A DNA stretch of 64,000 nt from Pseudomonas sp. TTU2014-080ASC. Lineage in GTDB: Bacteria > Pseudomonadota > Gammaproteobacteria > Pseudomonadales > Pseudomonadaceae. The notes below the pieces were generated by a model. The model saw nothing but the letters and a program-made list of their open reading frames with translations, was not told where the DNA came from and made no database searches. The translations under genes and the position numbers were made by a program. Below are positions 1 through 9,590 of this stretch, piece by piece (within the stretch, counting starts at the first letter, position 1; every line of letters starts with the position of its first letter). The stretch is taken from the NCBI RefSeq assembly GCF_001446935.1, contig NZ_LKKK01000002.1:372001-436000 (forward strand). Direction: 5' to 3'.

Positions 1-35
1 AACATGGCCAGGGCAATACTAAGAAAACGTTGCAT
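1..35 (-). CDS. Start of an unidentified gene (partial)
   Basis: The first 35 bases hold the 5' end of a minus-strand gene: an ATG (complement of 33-35) followed by codons for MQRFLSIALAM. A basic residue followed by a hydrophobic stretch looks like the start of a signal peptide or membrane anchor. It lies downstream of the TRAP binding-protein gene on the same strand but beyond that gene's terminator. Nothing more can be said about function because the gene leaves the window. Confidence 0.45.
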   Translation of the reverse strand, partial: MQRFLSIALAM

Positions 36-184
36 GCAGGCTGTCTCTTGGTGATTGGAACTACGCGGGTCATCTTGCGCTGTCTGTCTACCGCTGGCTA
101 GCTGCAGAGTGTTTCCGGCTTTTGCTTGTTGTAGGCAAGCCTAGTCCGGTGTGGTGACAGTGTTTAATGACCTGTGGATAAAAC

Positions 185-214
185 GATGAGCGGAGCCGTT
201 CAGTTCCGCTCATC
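185..214 (-). terminator. Rho-independent terminator of the TRAP binding-protein gene
   Basis: Perfect 10-bp inverted repeat (GATGAGCGGA / TCCGCTCATC) with a 10-nt loop, 16 bases past the stop codon of the upstream gene. On the minus strand it is followed by GTTTTAT. Confidence 0.8.
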
Positions 215-230
215 GGGTGTCGGGAATGGC

Positions 231-1322
231 TTAGCGCCAGTTATACAGTTCTTTCTCGGAAATGCTCTGCATCTGGCTGGACAGCGCCTGGAAGGCTTGC
301 ATGGACGCCCAGATACGGCCGTTGAGGTCGTTTTCGGCGGCCAGTTCGGCCAGAACATTGCTGCTTTCGCGTTGCATGGCTTCCAGCACTTCGTCCGGGA
401 AGCGCTTGAGCAGGGTGCCAGACTTCTTCAGCTCATCCAGCGCCAGTGCGTTGTGATAGATGTAATCGTCAGTCATGTCCTGGCTGGCGGCGCGGGTGGC
501 TTCGGTCAGGATGGCTTGCAGGTCGGCCGGGAGGCTGTCGAAGGCTTTCTGGTTGATCAGCAGTTCCAGTACGGCTTGCGGCTCCTGCCAGCCGGGATAG
601 TAGTAATACTTGGCGGCCTGCTGCAGGCCAAAGGCCTGGTCATTGAACGGGCTGACCCAGTCGGTGGCGTCGATGGTGCCGGTTTGCAGAGCGGTGAAGA
701 CTTCACCGCCGGGCAGGTTGACGCTGATCGCTCCGAGGCGCGAGAACACTTCGCCACCGAGCCCAGGTGTACGGATTTTCAGACCTTTGAGGTCAGCCAG
801 GCTGTTGATCTCTTTGTTGAACCAGCCGCCCATCTGCATGCTGCTGTTGCCGACCGCCAGTGGCTTAACCCCAAACGGCGCGTAGGCTTCATCCCAGAGT
901 GCCTGGCCGCCGCCTTTGCTCAGCCAAGCGTTCATCTCAAGCGTCGACAGGCCGAAGGGCACGGAGGTGAAGAACTGAGCGGCAGAGACTTTGCCTTTCC
1001 AGTAATAGGCTGCGCCGTGGCCCAGCTCGGCGGTGCCACGGGAGACAGCGTCGAATACTTCCATGGCCGGAACCAGTTCGCCTGCGGCGTAGACCTTGAT
1101 GTTCAGGCGACCGTTACTCATGGTGTTAACGCGTTCGGCCAGGCGCTCCGCTGAGGTCCCCAGACCTGGGTAGTTCTTTGGCCAGGCAGTGACCATTTTC
1201 CAGTGGAAGGTCTGGTTGCTCTGAGCCTCACCGGCCTGCGCCGGGGCTTTTTCTTCTTTGCATCCGCTCAGGCCGAGTACGGCGAGCAGGGCGCTTGCGA
1301 GCAGCAGGTAACGGCGGTTCAT
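231..1322 (-). CDS. TRAP transporter substrate-binding lipoprotein (DctP/TakP type)
   Basis: A 363-residue solute receptor of a tripartite ATP-independent periplasmic transporter. The N-terminus is a lipoprotein signal with lipobox LSGC at about residues 18-21. The mature part has the DctP-family fold, with the ligand-carboxylate region KIRTPGLGGEVF and the DATDWVSPFND segment typical of the 2-oxoacid (TakP-like) branch. Likely ligands are therefore monocarboxylates or 2-oxoacids; this is family inference. No membrane subunits (DctQ/DctM) lie in the window; the gene just left on the same strand is cut off. A lipid anchor is somewhat unusual, since many receptors of this family are freely periplasmic. 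Confidence 0.85.
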   Translation of the reverse strand: MNRRYLLLASALLAVLGLSGCKEEKAPAQAGEAQSNQTFHWKMVTAWPKNYPGLGTSAERLAERVNTMSNGRLNIKVYAAGELVPAMEVFDAVSRGTAELGHGAAYYWKGKVSAAQFFTSVPFGLSTLEMNAWLSKGGGQALWDEAYAPFGVKPLAVGNSSMQMGGWFNKEINSLADLKGLKIRTPGLGGEVFSRLGAISVNLPGGEVFTALQTGTIDATDWVSPFNDQAFGLQQAAKYYYYPGWQEPQAVLELLINQKAFDSLPADLQAILTEATRAASQDMTDDYIYHNALALDELKKSGTLLKRFPDEVLEAMQRESSNVLAELAAENDLNGRIWASMQAFQALSSQMQSISEKELYNWR

Positions 1323-1353
1323 GGAGGCTCCTTTATATTGTTGTAATCCGGGA

Positions 1354-3552
1354 TCAGAGTGCCTGTAGCTTGGCGTAACTGAGCATTAGCCACTTACTGC
1401 CTTCACTTTCGAAATTGACCTGCACGCGGGCCTGAGCGCCGGAGCCCTCGAAGTTGAGGATGGTGCCTTCGCCAAACAGTGAATGACTGACTCGTTGCCC
1501 CAGGCTGAAACCAGTATCCGGTACGGCGCTGCCTGCGAACAGGTTGCTGTCGTTATTGCCACCGTTGCGGCTGACTGCACCGAACGGGCGGCTGACGCTG
1601 TTGGACAGGCGAACTTCCTGTATCAGTGCAGGCGGAATCTCGCGGACGAAGCGTGACACCTTGTTATAGGTTTCGCTGCCGTACAAACGGCGGGTTTCTG
1701 CATAGGTCAGTACCAGCTTGTGCATGGCGCGGGTAATGCCCACGTAGGCCAAGCGGCGTTCTTCTTCAAGACGGCCGGGCTCTTCCAGGCTCATCTTGTG
1801 CGGGAACAGGCCTTCTTCCATGCCGACCAGGAACACCAGCGGGAACTCCAGGCCCTTGGCGCTGTGCAGGGTCATCAGTTGGACGCTGTCTTCGTTCTCG
1901 GCGGCTTGGGTGTCACCGGCTTCCAGCGAGGCGTGGGTGAGGAAGGCTTGCAGCGGCGTCAGGTCGTCTTCTTCGTGGTTCTCGAAGTTGCGCGCGGCAC
2001 TGACCAGTTCTTCAAGGTTATCCACACGGGCCTGGGCCTTTTCGCCTTTCTCGGCCTGGTGATAGGCGATCAGACCGCTCTGCTCGATAACGGTCTGGGT
2101 CATCAGGTGCAGCGGCATTTCGCGGGTTTTCGCGCTGAGGTTTTCGATCAGCTCAATAAACCCTGCCAGCGCGCCCGCAGCACGGCCCGGCAGGGCTTTG
2201 CCTGTCAGCATCTGCTCAATGGCGTGCCACATGGGCAGAGCATGCAGACGAGCGTACTCGCGGATCGATTCGACGGTCTTCTCACCAATGCCTCTGGTTG
2301 GCACGTTGATGATGCGCTCCAGCGCAGCGTCGTTCTCGCGGCCATCCAGCAGGCGCATGTAGGCCATGGCGTTTTTGATTTCGGCGCGATCGAAGAAGCG
2401 CTGGCCGCCGTAGATGCGGTAGGGAATTTTCTCCCGCAGCAGGGCCTCTTCCAGCACCCGTGATTGGGCGTTGGAGCGATACAGAATGGCGATTTCGCTG
2501 CGCTTGAGGCCGTCTTTGCGCAGGGCGTCTTCGATGGACTCGACCACGTAGCGGGCTTCGTCCTGCTCGTTGAAGGCGGCATACAGGCGCAGCGGCTCGC
2601 CGTCGCTGTCTTCGGTCCACAGCTCTTTGCCGAGGCGGCCCTGGTTGTTGGCGATTACAGCGTTAGCGGCTTTAAGGATGCCCGCAGTGGAGCGGTAGTT
2701 CTGCTCAAGGCGAATGACTTGCGCATCGGCAAAGTCATCGGAGAACTCGCGGATGTTCTCGATTTTGGCGCCACGCCAGCCGTAGATCGACTGATCGTCA
2801 TCGCCCACTACCATCAGGCTGTCGCCGCCCTTGGCGAGCATGCGCAGCCAGGCGTATTGCACGGCGTTGGTGTCTTGGAACTCGTCCACCAGAATGTGGC
2901 GGAAGCGGCGCTGGTAGTGCTCCAGAAGGCCGCCGACATTGTTGCGCCAGAGGTCGAGGGCGCGCAGCAGCAGCTCGGCAAAGTCGATCACACCGGCGCG
3001 GGCGCAGGCTTCTTCGTAGGCCTGGTAGATCTTGACCATGGTGGCCTGGAACAGGTCACCGCCAGCCTGGATGTTCTGCGGGCGCAGGCCGTCATCTTTC
3101 TGTGCGTTGATAAACCACTGGGCCTGTTTTGGCGGCCAGCGCTGTTCATCCAGGCCCAGTTCGCGGATGACCCGTTTGATCAGGCGCTGCTGGTCGTCGG
3201 AGTCGAGAATCTGGAAGTTCTCGCTCAGCCCGGCTTCTTTCCAGTGTGCACGCAGCAGGCGGTGGGCCAGGCCGTGGAAGGTGCCGACCCACATGCCTGC
3301 CGGGTTGATGCCGAGCATCTGCTCGATGCGGTGACGCATCTCAGCAGCGGCTTTGTTGGTGAAGGTCACTGAGAGCACGGAATGTGGCGAGGCGTTTTCG
3401 ATCTGGATCAGCCAGGCGATACGATGCACCAGCACGCGGGTTTTGCCTGAGCCTGCGCCAGCCAGTACCAGTTGCCGCCCAAGCGGGGCAGCAACGGCCT
3501 GAATTTGGGCGTCGTTTAGGGAGGCAAGAAGGAGTTCAGGGTTATTTTGCAT
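1354..3552 (-). CDS. uvrD: DNA helicase II UvrD
   Basis: 732-residue SF1A 3'-5' helicase that unwinds DNA in nucleotide excision repair and mismatch repair. Walker A AGAGSGKTRVL lies near residue 32, the motif II box VDEFQDTN near 220, GDDDQSIYGWRGA after it, and LMTLHSAKGLEFP with VGITRAM in the C-terminal half. The C-terminal Tudor-like tail is also present (LGQRVSHSLFGEGTIL). Length matches the family. The gene is divergent from the c-di-GMP gene to its right. The ATG is at the complement of 3550-3552. Confidence 0.97.
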   Translation of the reverse strand: MQNNPELLLASLNDAQIQAVAAPLGRQLVLAGAGSGKTRVLVHRIAWLIQIENASPHSVLSVTFTNKAAAEMRHRIEQMLGINPAGMWVGTFHGLAHRLLRAHWKEAGLSENFQILDSDDQQRLIKRVIRELGLDEQRWPPKQAQWFINAQKDDGLRPQNIQAGGDLFQATMVKIYQAYEEACARAGVIDFAELLLRALDLWRNNVGGLLEHYQRRFRHILVDEFQDTNAVQYAWLRMLAKGGDSLMVVGDDDQSIYGWRGAKIENIREFSDDFADAQVIRLEQNYRSTAGILKAANAVIANNQGRLGKELWTEDSDGEPLRLYAAFNEQDEARYVVESIEDALRKDGLKRSEIAILYRSNAQSRVLEEALLREKIPYRIYGGQRFFDRAEIKNAMAYMRLLDGRENDAALERIINVPTRGIGEKTVESIREYARLHALPMWHAIEQMLTGKALPGRAAGALAGFIELIENLSAKTREMPLHLMTQTVIEQSGLIAYHQAEKGEKAQARVDNLEELVSAARNFENHEEDDLTPLQAFLTHASLEAGDTQAAENEDSVQLMTLHSAKGLEFPLVFLVGMEEGLFPHKMSLEEPGRLEEERRLAYVGITRAMHKLVLTYAETRRLYGSETYNKVSRFVREIPPALIQEVRLSNSVSRPFGAVSRNGGNNDSNLFAGSAVPDTGFSLGQRVSHSLFGEGTILNFEGSGAQARVQVNFESEGSKWLMLSYAKLQAL

Positions 3553-3612
3553 GGCGGCATTTTAGGGAGGTGGGGCAGGCAGGGCAAACCGGTACTGCCG
3601 GAAGGGGGAATG

Positions 3613-3663
3613 GATGACTGGTAAGTCATCTGCGGTTATGAAAAAAGAGTCTGTAAAACAGAC
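3613..3663. promoter_or_regulatory. Two short palindromes between uvrD and the GGDEF/EAL gene
   Basis: GATGACT-GGTA-AGTCATC (3613-3630) and GTCTGT-AAA-ACAGAC (3649-3663) sit in the divergent intergenic region, where promoters of both genes must lie. Neither matches a LexA box that I recognise. Their role is unknown; they may be operators or transcript hairpins. Confidence 0.3.
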
Positions 3664-3773
3664 AAAAAGATAGGTATTTCTAGGGAAAATGTGCCGCCCT
3701 TTATCTTGGGATCAGTCTCCCCTTGACGTATGCTGCTGAGCGTTTAGGCAACCACGATTATAAAAAAACGCCT

Positions 3774-6656
3774 ATGACTATTTCGACCAGACCTCCCGAG
3801 GCCTTAGCCGTGCAGGCGACTTCTGTGCTGGAAGTTGAGCGTAAGTATGTGCCGGACATTGCTGCCGAGCGCACTCGGATGCTGTATCAGGGCTCACAAG
3901 TTCCGACCTTATTCATGCTGCTCAGCTGTCTGGTGTGTACCGGGCTGCTGTGGGGCGTTGCGCATTCGACACTGTTATCCATTTGGGCGGTGTGGGTGGT
4001 TATTCTGGCCATGCTGCGCCTGGTTCAAGTGCGGGCGTTCAAGCGAGCGCTACCCAGCCAGCAGGCTGAGCGGCGCTGGCATCGCTTATTTCTGATTGGG
4101 GCCGGTGTGTCTGGCCTGACCTTGGGCTTTGCCGCCATTTTCATCGCCCCGGCTAACGACATCATGCTGCAGGCCTTGGTATACGGGCTGATTGCCGCGG
4201 CGGTGCTTTCTGCCAGCGTGGCGTATGCCATCAGCTTCGGAGCATTCCTGGCGTTTGCGCTGCCCTGCCTGTTACCGCCGATGGTCAATCTCCTGTCTGT
4301 GGGTAATTTGCAGCAGCAAAGCTGGGGCGTGTTGGGCAGCATTTTGATGTTTGCGCTGCTGGTGGTGGCTTGGCAGGTCAATCGTCTGGTTCAGGCCAGT
4401 TTGTCGCAACGCTTTCAGAATCAGTCGCTGATCAGCAACCTCGAATACGCCAAGTTGCAGGCGGAAACCCTGAACGCAAGCTTGGCCCATGAGGTGGGGC
4501 AACGTCGCCGTGCCGAGCGGGATTTGCGTGAGGCCCACGATGAGCTGGAGACGCGGGTTGAGGAACGCACCCGTGAGCTGGACCAGACCACCCGCGCGTT
4601 GAGCAAGAGCCGCACCCGTTTGAGCATGGCCATTGAGGCCAGCGGCCTTGGGCTGTGGGATTGGAATCTGCTGACTGATGAAGTGCATCACTCGCAGATC
4701 AAGGAGATATTCGGTCTGGAGCCCCATGAGGTTCAGGCCATGTTGCGAGATTTGAAGCCGCGCCTGCACCCGAATGACCTACCTCAGCTGCGCCAGGCCC
4801 TGATTGATCACATGAAGGGCGAGACCGACGGCTATCAGGTCGAATACCGGGTACGGCATGCCGACGGCCGCTGGGTCTGGATTGAAGACCGCGGCAAGGC
4901 GGTGGAGCGTGATGAGAATGGCCGGGTCTTGCGCATGCTTGGCACGCGCCGTGATATCAGTGCGCGCAAACAGCAGGAAGAGCAGCAGCAGTTGGCCGCG
5001 ACGGTGTTTGAGGCCGCCAGCGAAGGCATCGTTATCCTCGATCCGAGCTATCACTTTATGTCGGTCAACCAGGCTTTCAGTCTGGTAACCGGCTACAGCC
5101 AGGACGATGTGCTGGGCAAAAGCGTGCTTGAGCTACTCGGCAGCAACGACAACCTGCGTCAGTACGCGCTGATTGGCGAGGAGTTGAAGAAGTTCGGCAG
5201 CTGGCAAGGTGAGCTGATTGAGACCCGTAAAAACGGGGAGCTGTATCCGCAGTGGCTGCAACTCAATGTGGTGCGCGACAGTTTGGGCAAAATCCGTCAT
5301 ATCGTCGGCTTCTTTGCGGACCTGACAGCTCGCCGCGACGCTGAAGAGCGCCTGCGCTACCTGTCGCACTATGACGAGCTGACCGGGCTGGCCAACCGCA
5401 GCCTGTTCAAGGAGCGCTTGCATGAAGCCGGGCAACGCTCACGCCAGAGCGGGCGCAGCATTGCCCTGCTGCATATTGATTTGGATCGCTTCAAGATTCT
5501 CAACGACAGCCTCGGTCATGAGGTGGCGGATCAGCTGCTGCGTCAGGTCAGTCGCCGTCTCAGCCAGGCGCTGCCGGAGGCGGACACGCTGGCGCGGCTG
5601 TCGGGCGATGAATTCGCGGTGATTATCGACTCCTACACCAACCTTTCCAGCTTGGCGCGGTTGGCCAGTCGCCTGCTGAGCAAGCTGCGCGTACCGATGA
5701 CGGTGGGCGGTCATGAACTGGTGATCAGTGCGTCGCTGGGGATCAGCCTGATGCCGGATAACGCCCGGGAGATCCCCGCGCTGGTCAGCCAGGCGAATAT
5801 GGCCATGCAGCACGCCAAGCATCTGGGCGGCAACACGCTGCAGTTTTTCACCGACAACCTGCAGGCTTGCACACTGGAGCGCCTGCAGCTGGAAACGCAG
5901 CTGCGCAAAGGCATTGCTGACGGTCAGTTGGAGGTCTTCTACCAGCCCAAGTTGTGCCTGGCCACTGACGGTATTTTTGCCGCTGAAGCACTGGTGCGCT
6001 GGCGTCACCCTGAACTGGGGCTGATGCCGCCGAGCGACTTTATCAGCCTGGCCGAAGAGACCGGCCTGATTGGCTCGATTGGCGAAATTGTACTGCGTCA
6101 GGCTTGCCAGCAGGCGCGTATCTGGCAGATGGAAGGGCCTGGGCCGGTGCGTGTTTCGGTCAACCTGTCGGTGCATCAGTTGCGTCAGGGCAACCTGTAC
6201 AGTTTGGTCTGCCAGACTCTGGAAGAAACCCGCTTGCCGCCGCATTTGCTGGAGCTGGAGCTGACTGAAAGCCAGCTGCTGGATAACGTCGAAAGCGTGA
6301 TCAGCACTTTCCGCCAGCTGCGGCAGTTGGGGGTCAAGCTGGCGATTGATGACTTCGGTACGGGGTACTCCTCGCTCAGCTATCTCAAACGCTTCCCGGT
6401 GGATTACGTGAAGATCGACCAGAGCTTTATCCGCGATCTGACCCCCGGCAGCGAGGATGCCGCAATCACCCGCGCCATTATTGCCATGGCCCATAGCCTG
6501 GAGCTGAAGGTAGTGGCTGAAGGGGTTGAAACGACTGAGCAGCTGGAGTTTCTGCGCAGTCAGCGCTGTGACGAAGTGCAGGGCTATCTGATCAGCAAAC
6601 CGGTCAACGCCAAGCGCTTTGCCGAGATATTCAGTGAGCAGCTGGTGAGGTGCTGA
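3774..6656 (+). CDS. Membrane PAS-GGDEF-EAL cyclic-di-GMP protein
   Basis: About 960 residues from the ATG at 3774; a further in-frame TTG at 3723 is less likely. An N-terminal integral membrane region of about six helices (to about residue 215) is followed by a coiled coil, a PAS domain with the PAC-like DGRWVWIEDRGKAV segment, a second PAS domain, GGDEF and EAL. The GGDEF signature reads SGDEF, so cyclase activity is uncertain. The EAL domain looks complete: EALVRW, the Asn of SVNLSVHQ, LELTES, DDFGTGYSSL, VKIDQSF and AEGVET. It is probably a phosphodiesterase, possibly bifunctional. Its position next to uvrD matches a GGDEF/EAL gene I remember at PA5442. Confidence 0.9.
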   Translation: MTISTRPPEALAVQATSVLEVERKYVPDIAAERTRMLYQGSQVPTLFMLLSCLVCTGLLWGVAHSTLLSIWAVWVVILAMLRLVQVRAFKRALPSQQAERRWHRLFLIGAGVSGLTLGFAAIFIAPANDIMLQALVYGLIAAAVLSASVAYAISFGAFLAFALPCLLPPMVNLLSVGNLQQQSWGVLGSILMFALLVVAWQVNRLVQASLSQRFQNQSLISNLEYAKLQAETLNASLAHEVGQRRRAERDLREAHDELETRVEERTRELDQTTRALSKSRTRLSMAIEASGLGLWDWNLLTDEVHHSQIKEIFGLEPHEVQAMLRDLKPRLHPNDLPQLRQALIDHMKGETDGYQVEYRVRHADGRWVWIEDRGKAVERDENGRVLRMLGTRRDISARKQQEEQQQLAATVFEAASEGIVILDPSYHFMSVNQAFSLVTGYSQDDVLGKSVLELLGSNDNLRQYALIGEELKKFGSWQGELIETRKNGELYPQWLQLNVVRDSLGKIRHIVGFFADLTARRDAEERLRYLSHYDELTGLANRSLFKERLHEAGQRSRQSGRSIALLHIDLDRFKILNDSLGHEVADQLLRQVSRRLSQALPEADTLARLSGDEFAVIIDSYTNLSSLARLASRLLSKLRVPMTVGGHELVISASLGISLMPDNAREIPALVSQANMAMQHAKHLGGNTLQFFTDNLQACTLERLQLETQLRKGIADGQLEVFYQPKLCLATDGIFAAEALVRWRHPELGLMPPSDFISLAEETGLIGSIGEIVLRQACQQARIWQMEGPGPVRVSVNLSVHQLRQGNLYSLVCQTLEETRLPPHLLELELTESQLLDNVESVISTFRQLRQLGVKLAIDDFGTGYSSLSYLKRFPVDYVKIDQSFIRDLTPGSEDAAITRAIIAMAHSLELKVVAEGVETTEQLEFLRSQRCDEVQGYLISKPVNAKRFAEIFSEQLVRC

Positions 6657-6731
6657 GCGGCCTGTTAAGGATGCTTGTCTGATCCTGATCGGGCCGTTAC
6701 TGTCGCGTTTTTATGATGGCCAGCCTGCACC

Positions 6732-7997
6732 ATGTCGTTGAATCCTTCCTCGTCCGCCAGTGTCTTGCCGCGTAACACGGTGATTCTGCTGGCGTCGCTG
6801 TACTGCGCGCAGGGCTTGCCGTCTGGCCTGATCGCTCACTCCTTGCCTGTACTGTTGCGCCAGCATGGGGTTGATCTGGCGCTGATCGGCCTGCTCAAGC
6901 TGCTGGCCCTGCCATGGCTGCTCAAGGTGCTGTGGGCACCCTGGGTGGATCGCCTTGCTTCGCCGCGCCTGGGTCATCGTCGTGGCTGGATTCTGCCGCT
7001 GCAGCTAACGGTTATCAGCATTCTGGTCGTACTGGCGCTGATGAGCCCGGAGCTGCTCTTTGGCAGTTCGATTGCGTTGCTGATCGGCCTGTTGCTACTG
7101 ATTAATCTCGCGGCTTCGACCCAGGACATCGCCACCGATGGCCTGGCCGTGCGCTTGCTGCCGGAGCGGTTGCGTGGTTTTGGCAACAGCCTGCAAGTCG
7201 GTGGCTACAAAGTCGGCATGCTGGTCAGTGGCAGCGGCTTGCTGTTGATGATGGAGCCCTTGGGCTGGCACCTGAGCATCGCGGTGGTGGCGCTGTTGCT
7301 GGTGTTAATGACGCTGCCGATCTGGCGCTTTGCGGAGCAGCGCGAGTTACCGTTTCAGGCTGTTCAAGCTGAGTCGGCTGTCGGGCCGTCGCTGTTGTGG
7401 CGGCATTACCGGGGCCTGCTTATGCAGCCTGGCATGCTGTTCTGGCTGCTGGTGCTGCTCAGTTTCAAACTGGGCGATGCCTTGGGCTCGCCGATGATCA
7501 AGCCGATGCTAGTGGATCAGGGCTGGAGCACGGGCGCGCTGGGGGAGCTGACCCTGCTCAGCAGCGTGGTGGGCATCGTAGGGGCGCTGATTGGCGGTCT
7601 GCTCTACAGCCGTTTGGGTGTATTCCGTTCGCTGATGCTGTTTGGCCTGCTCCAGGCCGCCGGTATTGCCGGGATGGCTTGGCTGGCCGGTTCGGCGGCG
7701 AGTGGCGTTCAGGTTTATACCGTGGCGCTGTTCGAACAGTTTGCCGATGGTATGTCCACAGTGGCGCTGTTCGCCGCGATGATGGGCCGCTGTCGTGCAG
7801 AACACGAGGGCGGTGACTTCACCCTGCAGGCCAGCGTGCAGATGTTGCTGGCCGGGTTGGTTGGTGCGGCCAGCGGTGTGCTGGCCAAAGCGTTGGGGTA
7901 TGACGGGCTGTTTCTATTGGCGGGAGCGGCCGGGCTATTCGGGCTGGTTGTGGTTGCCCTGTATTTTCGCCGCTGGCCTGTTCAATCCGCAGCCTAG
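6732..7997 (+). CDS. MFS transporter (AmpG / RhtX-FptX-like)
   Basis: 421 residues with about 12 hydrophobic segments. The start SLYCAQGLPSGL and KVLWAPWVDR in the first loop are typical of the PAT/AmpG-like branch of the major facilitator superfamily, which includes muropeptide permease AmpG and the siderophore importers RhtX and FptX. It is shorter than most AmpG proteins, which often carry two extra helices, so the RhtX/FptX side is possible. No siderophore or murein genes are adjacent. The 3' end overlaps the convergent zwf gene by 4 bp. Confidence 0.8.
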   Translation: MSLNPSSSASVLPRNTVILLASLYCAQGLPSGLIAHSLPVLLRQHGVDLALIGLLKLLALPWLLKVLWAPWVDRLASPRLGHRRGWILPLQLTVISILVVLALMSPELLFGSSIALLIGLLLLINLAASTQDIATDGLAVRLLPERLRGFGNSLQVGGYKVGMLVSGSGLLLMMEPLGWHLSIAVVALLLVLMTLPIWRFAEQRELPFQAVQAESAVGPSLLWRHYRGLLMQPGMLFWLLVLLSFKLGDALGSPMIKPMLVDQGWSTGALGELTLLSSVVGIVGALIGGLLYSRLGVFRSLMLFGLLQAAGIAGMAWLAGSAASGVQVYTVALFEQFADGMSTVALFAAMMGRCRAEHEGGDFTLQASVQMLLAGLVGAASGVLAKALGYDGLFLLAGAAGLFGLVVVALYFRRWPVQSAA

Positions 7998-9445
7998 TCC
8001 AGCCACTGCCGGCCGTAGCGCTCGAGCAGGTTGCTGGCCTGCTCCGGGCCGTTGGTGCCAGCCGGGTAAGGGCGCGGGCTTTGGTAGTGCTGGTGCCAGC
8101 CGCTGATGATCGGGTCGACCCAGGCCCACGCTGCTTCCACCTCATCGCGGCGCATAAACAGAGTTGAGTCGCCTTCAATCACATCCAGCAGCAGGCGCTC
8201 GTAAGCGTCCCAGCGCCGCTGCTTCTGGAAGGCATCGGCGAGGTTCAGGTCCAATTCAACAGGCTGTAGGTGCATGCCTTTACCGGGGCTTTTGCCCATC
8301 AGTTGCAGGCTAATGCGCTCTTGCGGTTGCAGGCGAATCAGCAGGCGGTTGGCCTCGCTGCCGCCGAATAGCTGATGCGGCACCGGTTTGAACTGGATGA
8401 CAATCTCCGAGGCTTTGCGCGCCATGCGCTTGCCGGTGCGCAGGTAGAAAGGCACGCCGGCCCAGCGCCAGTTGTCGATTTCAGCCTGCACGGCGACAAA
8501 GGTTTCGGTGTCGCTGTCGTTATCCACATTCTTTTCGAAGTAGTAGGCCGGCACTTCCTGCCCGCCGATTTTCCCGGCGGTGTATTGCCCGCGCACGGTT
8601 TTGTCCTGCACATCCAGGCCGCTGATAGGCTTGAGGGCTTCGAGGATTTTGACTTTTTCATTGCGCACCGATTCAGCATCGAAGCGCACCGGGGCTTCCA
8701 TCGCTACCAGGCAGAGCAGTTGCAGCAGGTGGTTTTGCACCATGTCGCGCATTGCACCGGCGTGCTCGTAATAGCTGCCGCGGTTTTCCACACCGAGGGT
8801 TTCGCACACGCTGATCTGCACGTGTTCAATGTGACCGGCGCGCCAGACTGGCTCGAACAGGGCGTTGGCAAAGCGCAACGCCATCAGGTTCTGCACGGTC
8901 TCTTTGCCTAAATAATGATCAATGCGAAACACCCGAGATTCATCGAATACTGCGCCAATTGAGGCGTTAATGGCGCGGGCCGACTCCAGCGACTGGCCGA
9001 TGGGTTTTTCCAGCACGATGCGCGCTTTCGGCCCGGCCAGCCCGGCGATTTTCAGGTGTGAGGCGATGTCTTCAAACAAGCCCGGCGAGGTGGCCAGATA
9101 GTAGATGCGAACGCGCTCCGGGTCATCGCCCAGGCGCTTGCTCAGGCGGCCGAAGTCGGCGCTTTGGCTGGCATCCATGGCGAAGTAGTCGAGGCGCTCG
9201 GCGAACCTCGCCCAGGTGTCATTGTCGAAGTCGTCACGGGCGACCTGAGCGCGACAATTGCGCTCGGCCATCGCCTGATATGCGCTGCGGCTGTGAGGGC
9301 TCCGGGCCAGGGCAAGAATGCGTGTTTCAGCATGCAGGCGGCCGGCACGATGCAGGTAGTAGAGCGCTGGAAGCAGTTTGTGCAAAGCCAGATCGCCGGT
9401 ACCGCCAAACACCAGCATGTCGCAGGGGAAGATCAAAATGGTCAC
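7994..9445 (-). CDS. zwf: Glucose-6-phosphate 1-dehydrogenase
   Basis: 483 residues. It oxidises glucose-6-phosphate to 6-phosphogluconolactone with NADP+ and feeds the Entner-Doudoroff and pentose phosphate routes. The Rossmann motif GGTGDLA lies near residue 15 and the active-site signature RIDHYLGKE near 175. The start is a GTG with GGA directly before it; an in-frame ATG nine codons later lacks a visible Shine-Dalgarno, so the exact start is not certain. The gene is divergent from an RpiR/HexR-type regulator with a palindromic operator between them, so control by that family is likely. No pgl or edd is adjacent, unlike the hex cluster of P. aeruginosa; it corresponds to the second zwf copy near uvrD. 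Confidence 0.95.
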   Translation of the reverse strand: MTILIFPCDMLVFGGTGDLALHKLLPALYYLHRAGRLHAETRILALARSPHSRSAYQAMAERNCRAQVARDDFDNDTWARFAERLDYFAMDASQSADFGRLSKRLGDDPERVRIYYLATSPGLFEDIASHLKIAGLAGPKARIVLEKPIGQSLESARAINASIGAVFDESRVFRIDHYLGKETVQNLMALRFANALFEPVWRAGHIEHVQISVCETLGVENRGSYYEHAGAMRDMVQNHLLQLLCLVAMEAPVRFDAESVRNEKVKILEALKPISGLDVQDKTVRGQYTAGKIGGQEVPAYYFEKNVDNDSDTETFVAVQAEIDNWRWAGVPFYLRTGKRMARKASEIVIQFKPVPHQLFGGSEANRLLIRLQPQERISLQLMGKSPGKGMHLQPVELDLNLADAFQKQRRWDAYERLLLDVIEGDSTLFMRRDEVEAAWAWVDPIISGWHQHYQSPRPYPAGTNGPEQASNLLERYGRQWLD

Positions 9446-9479
9446 TCCGACTTGGTTTAGCCGTGCGGGGTTGGCGTCC

Positions 9480-9496
9480 TTGTAGTATAACTACAA
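9480..9496. promoter_or_regulatory. HexR/RpiR-type operator
   Basis: Palindrome TTGTAGT-ATA-ACTACAA with perfect 7-bp arms, 34 bp before the zwf start and 95 bp before the divergent regulator. The core TGTAGT-N3-ACTACA fits the HexR-type pattern (TGTA-rich half-sites, TTGT...ACAA ends) known from gammaproteobacteria. The adjacent gene encodes a protein of that family, so autoregulation plus zwf control is the simplest reading. Confidence 0.75.
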
Positions 9497-9590
9497 AGTC
9501 ACTACAGCCCGTTTTGCTCCGATCATAGCCGAGTCCACGCTCGTATGTGCCGAGCCAGATGGTTTCGTTAGCCAAGTAGAGTCTAAATCT

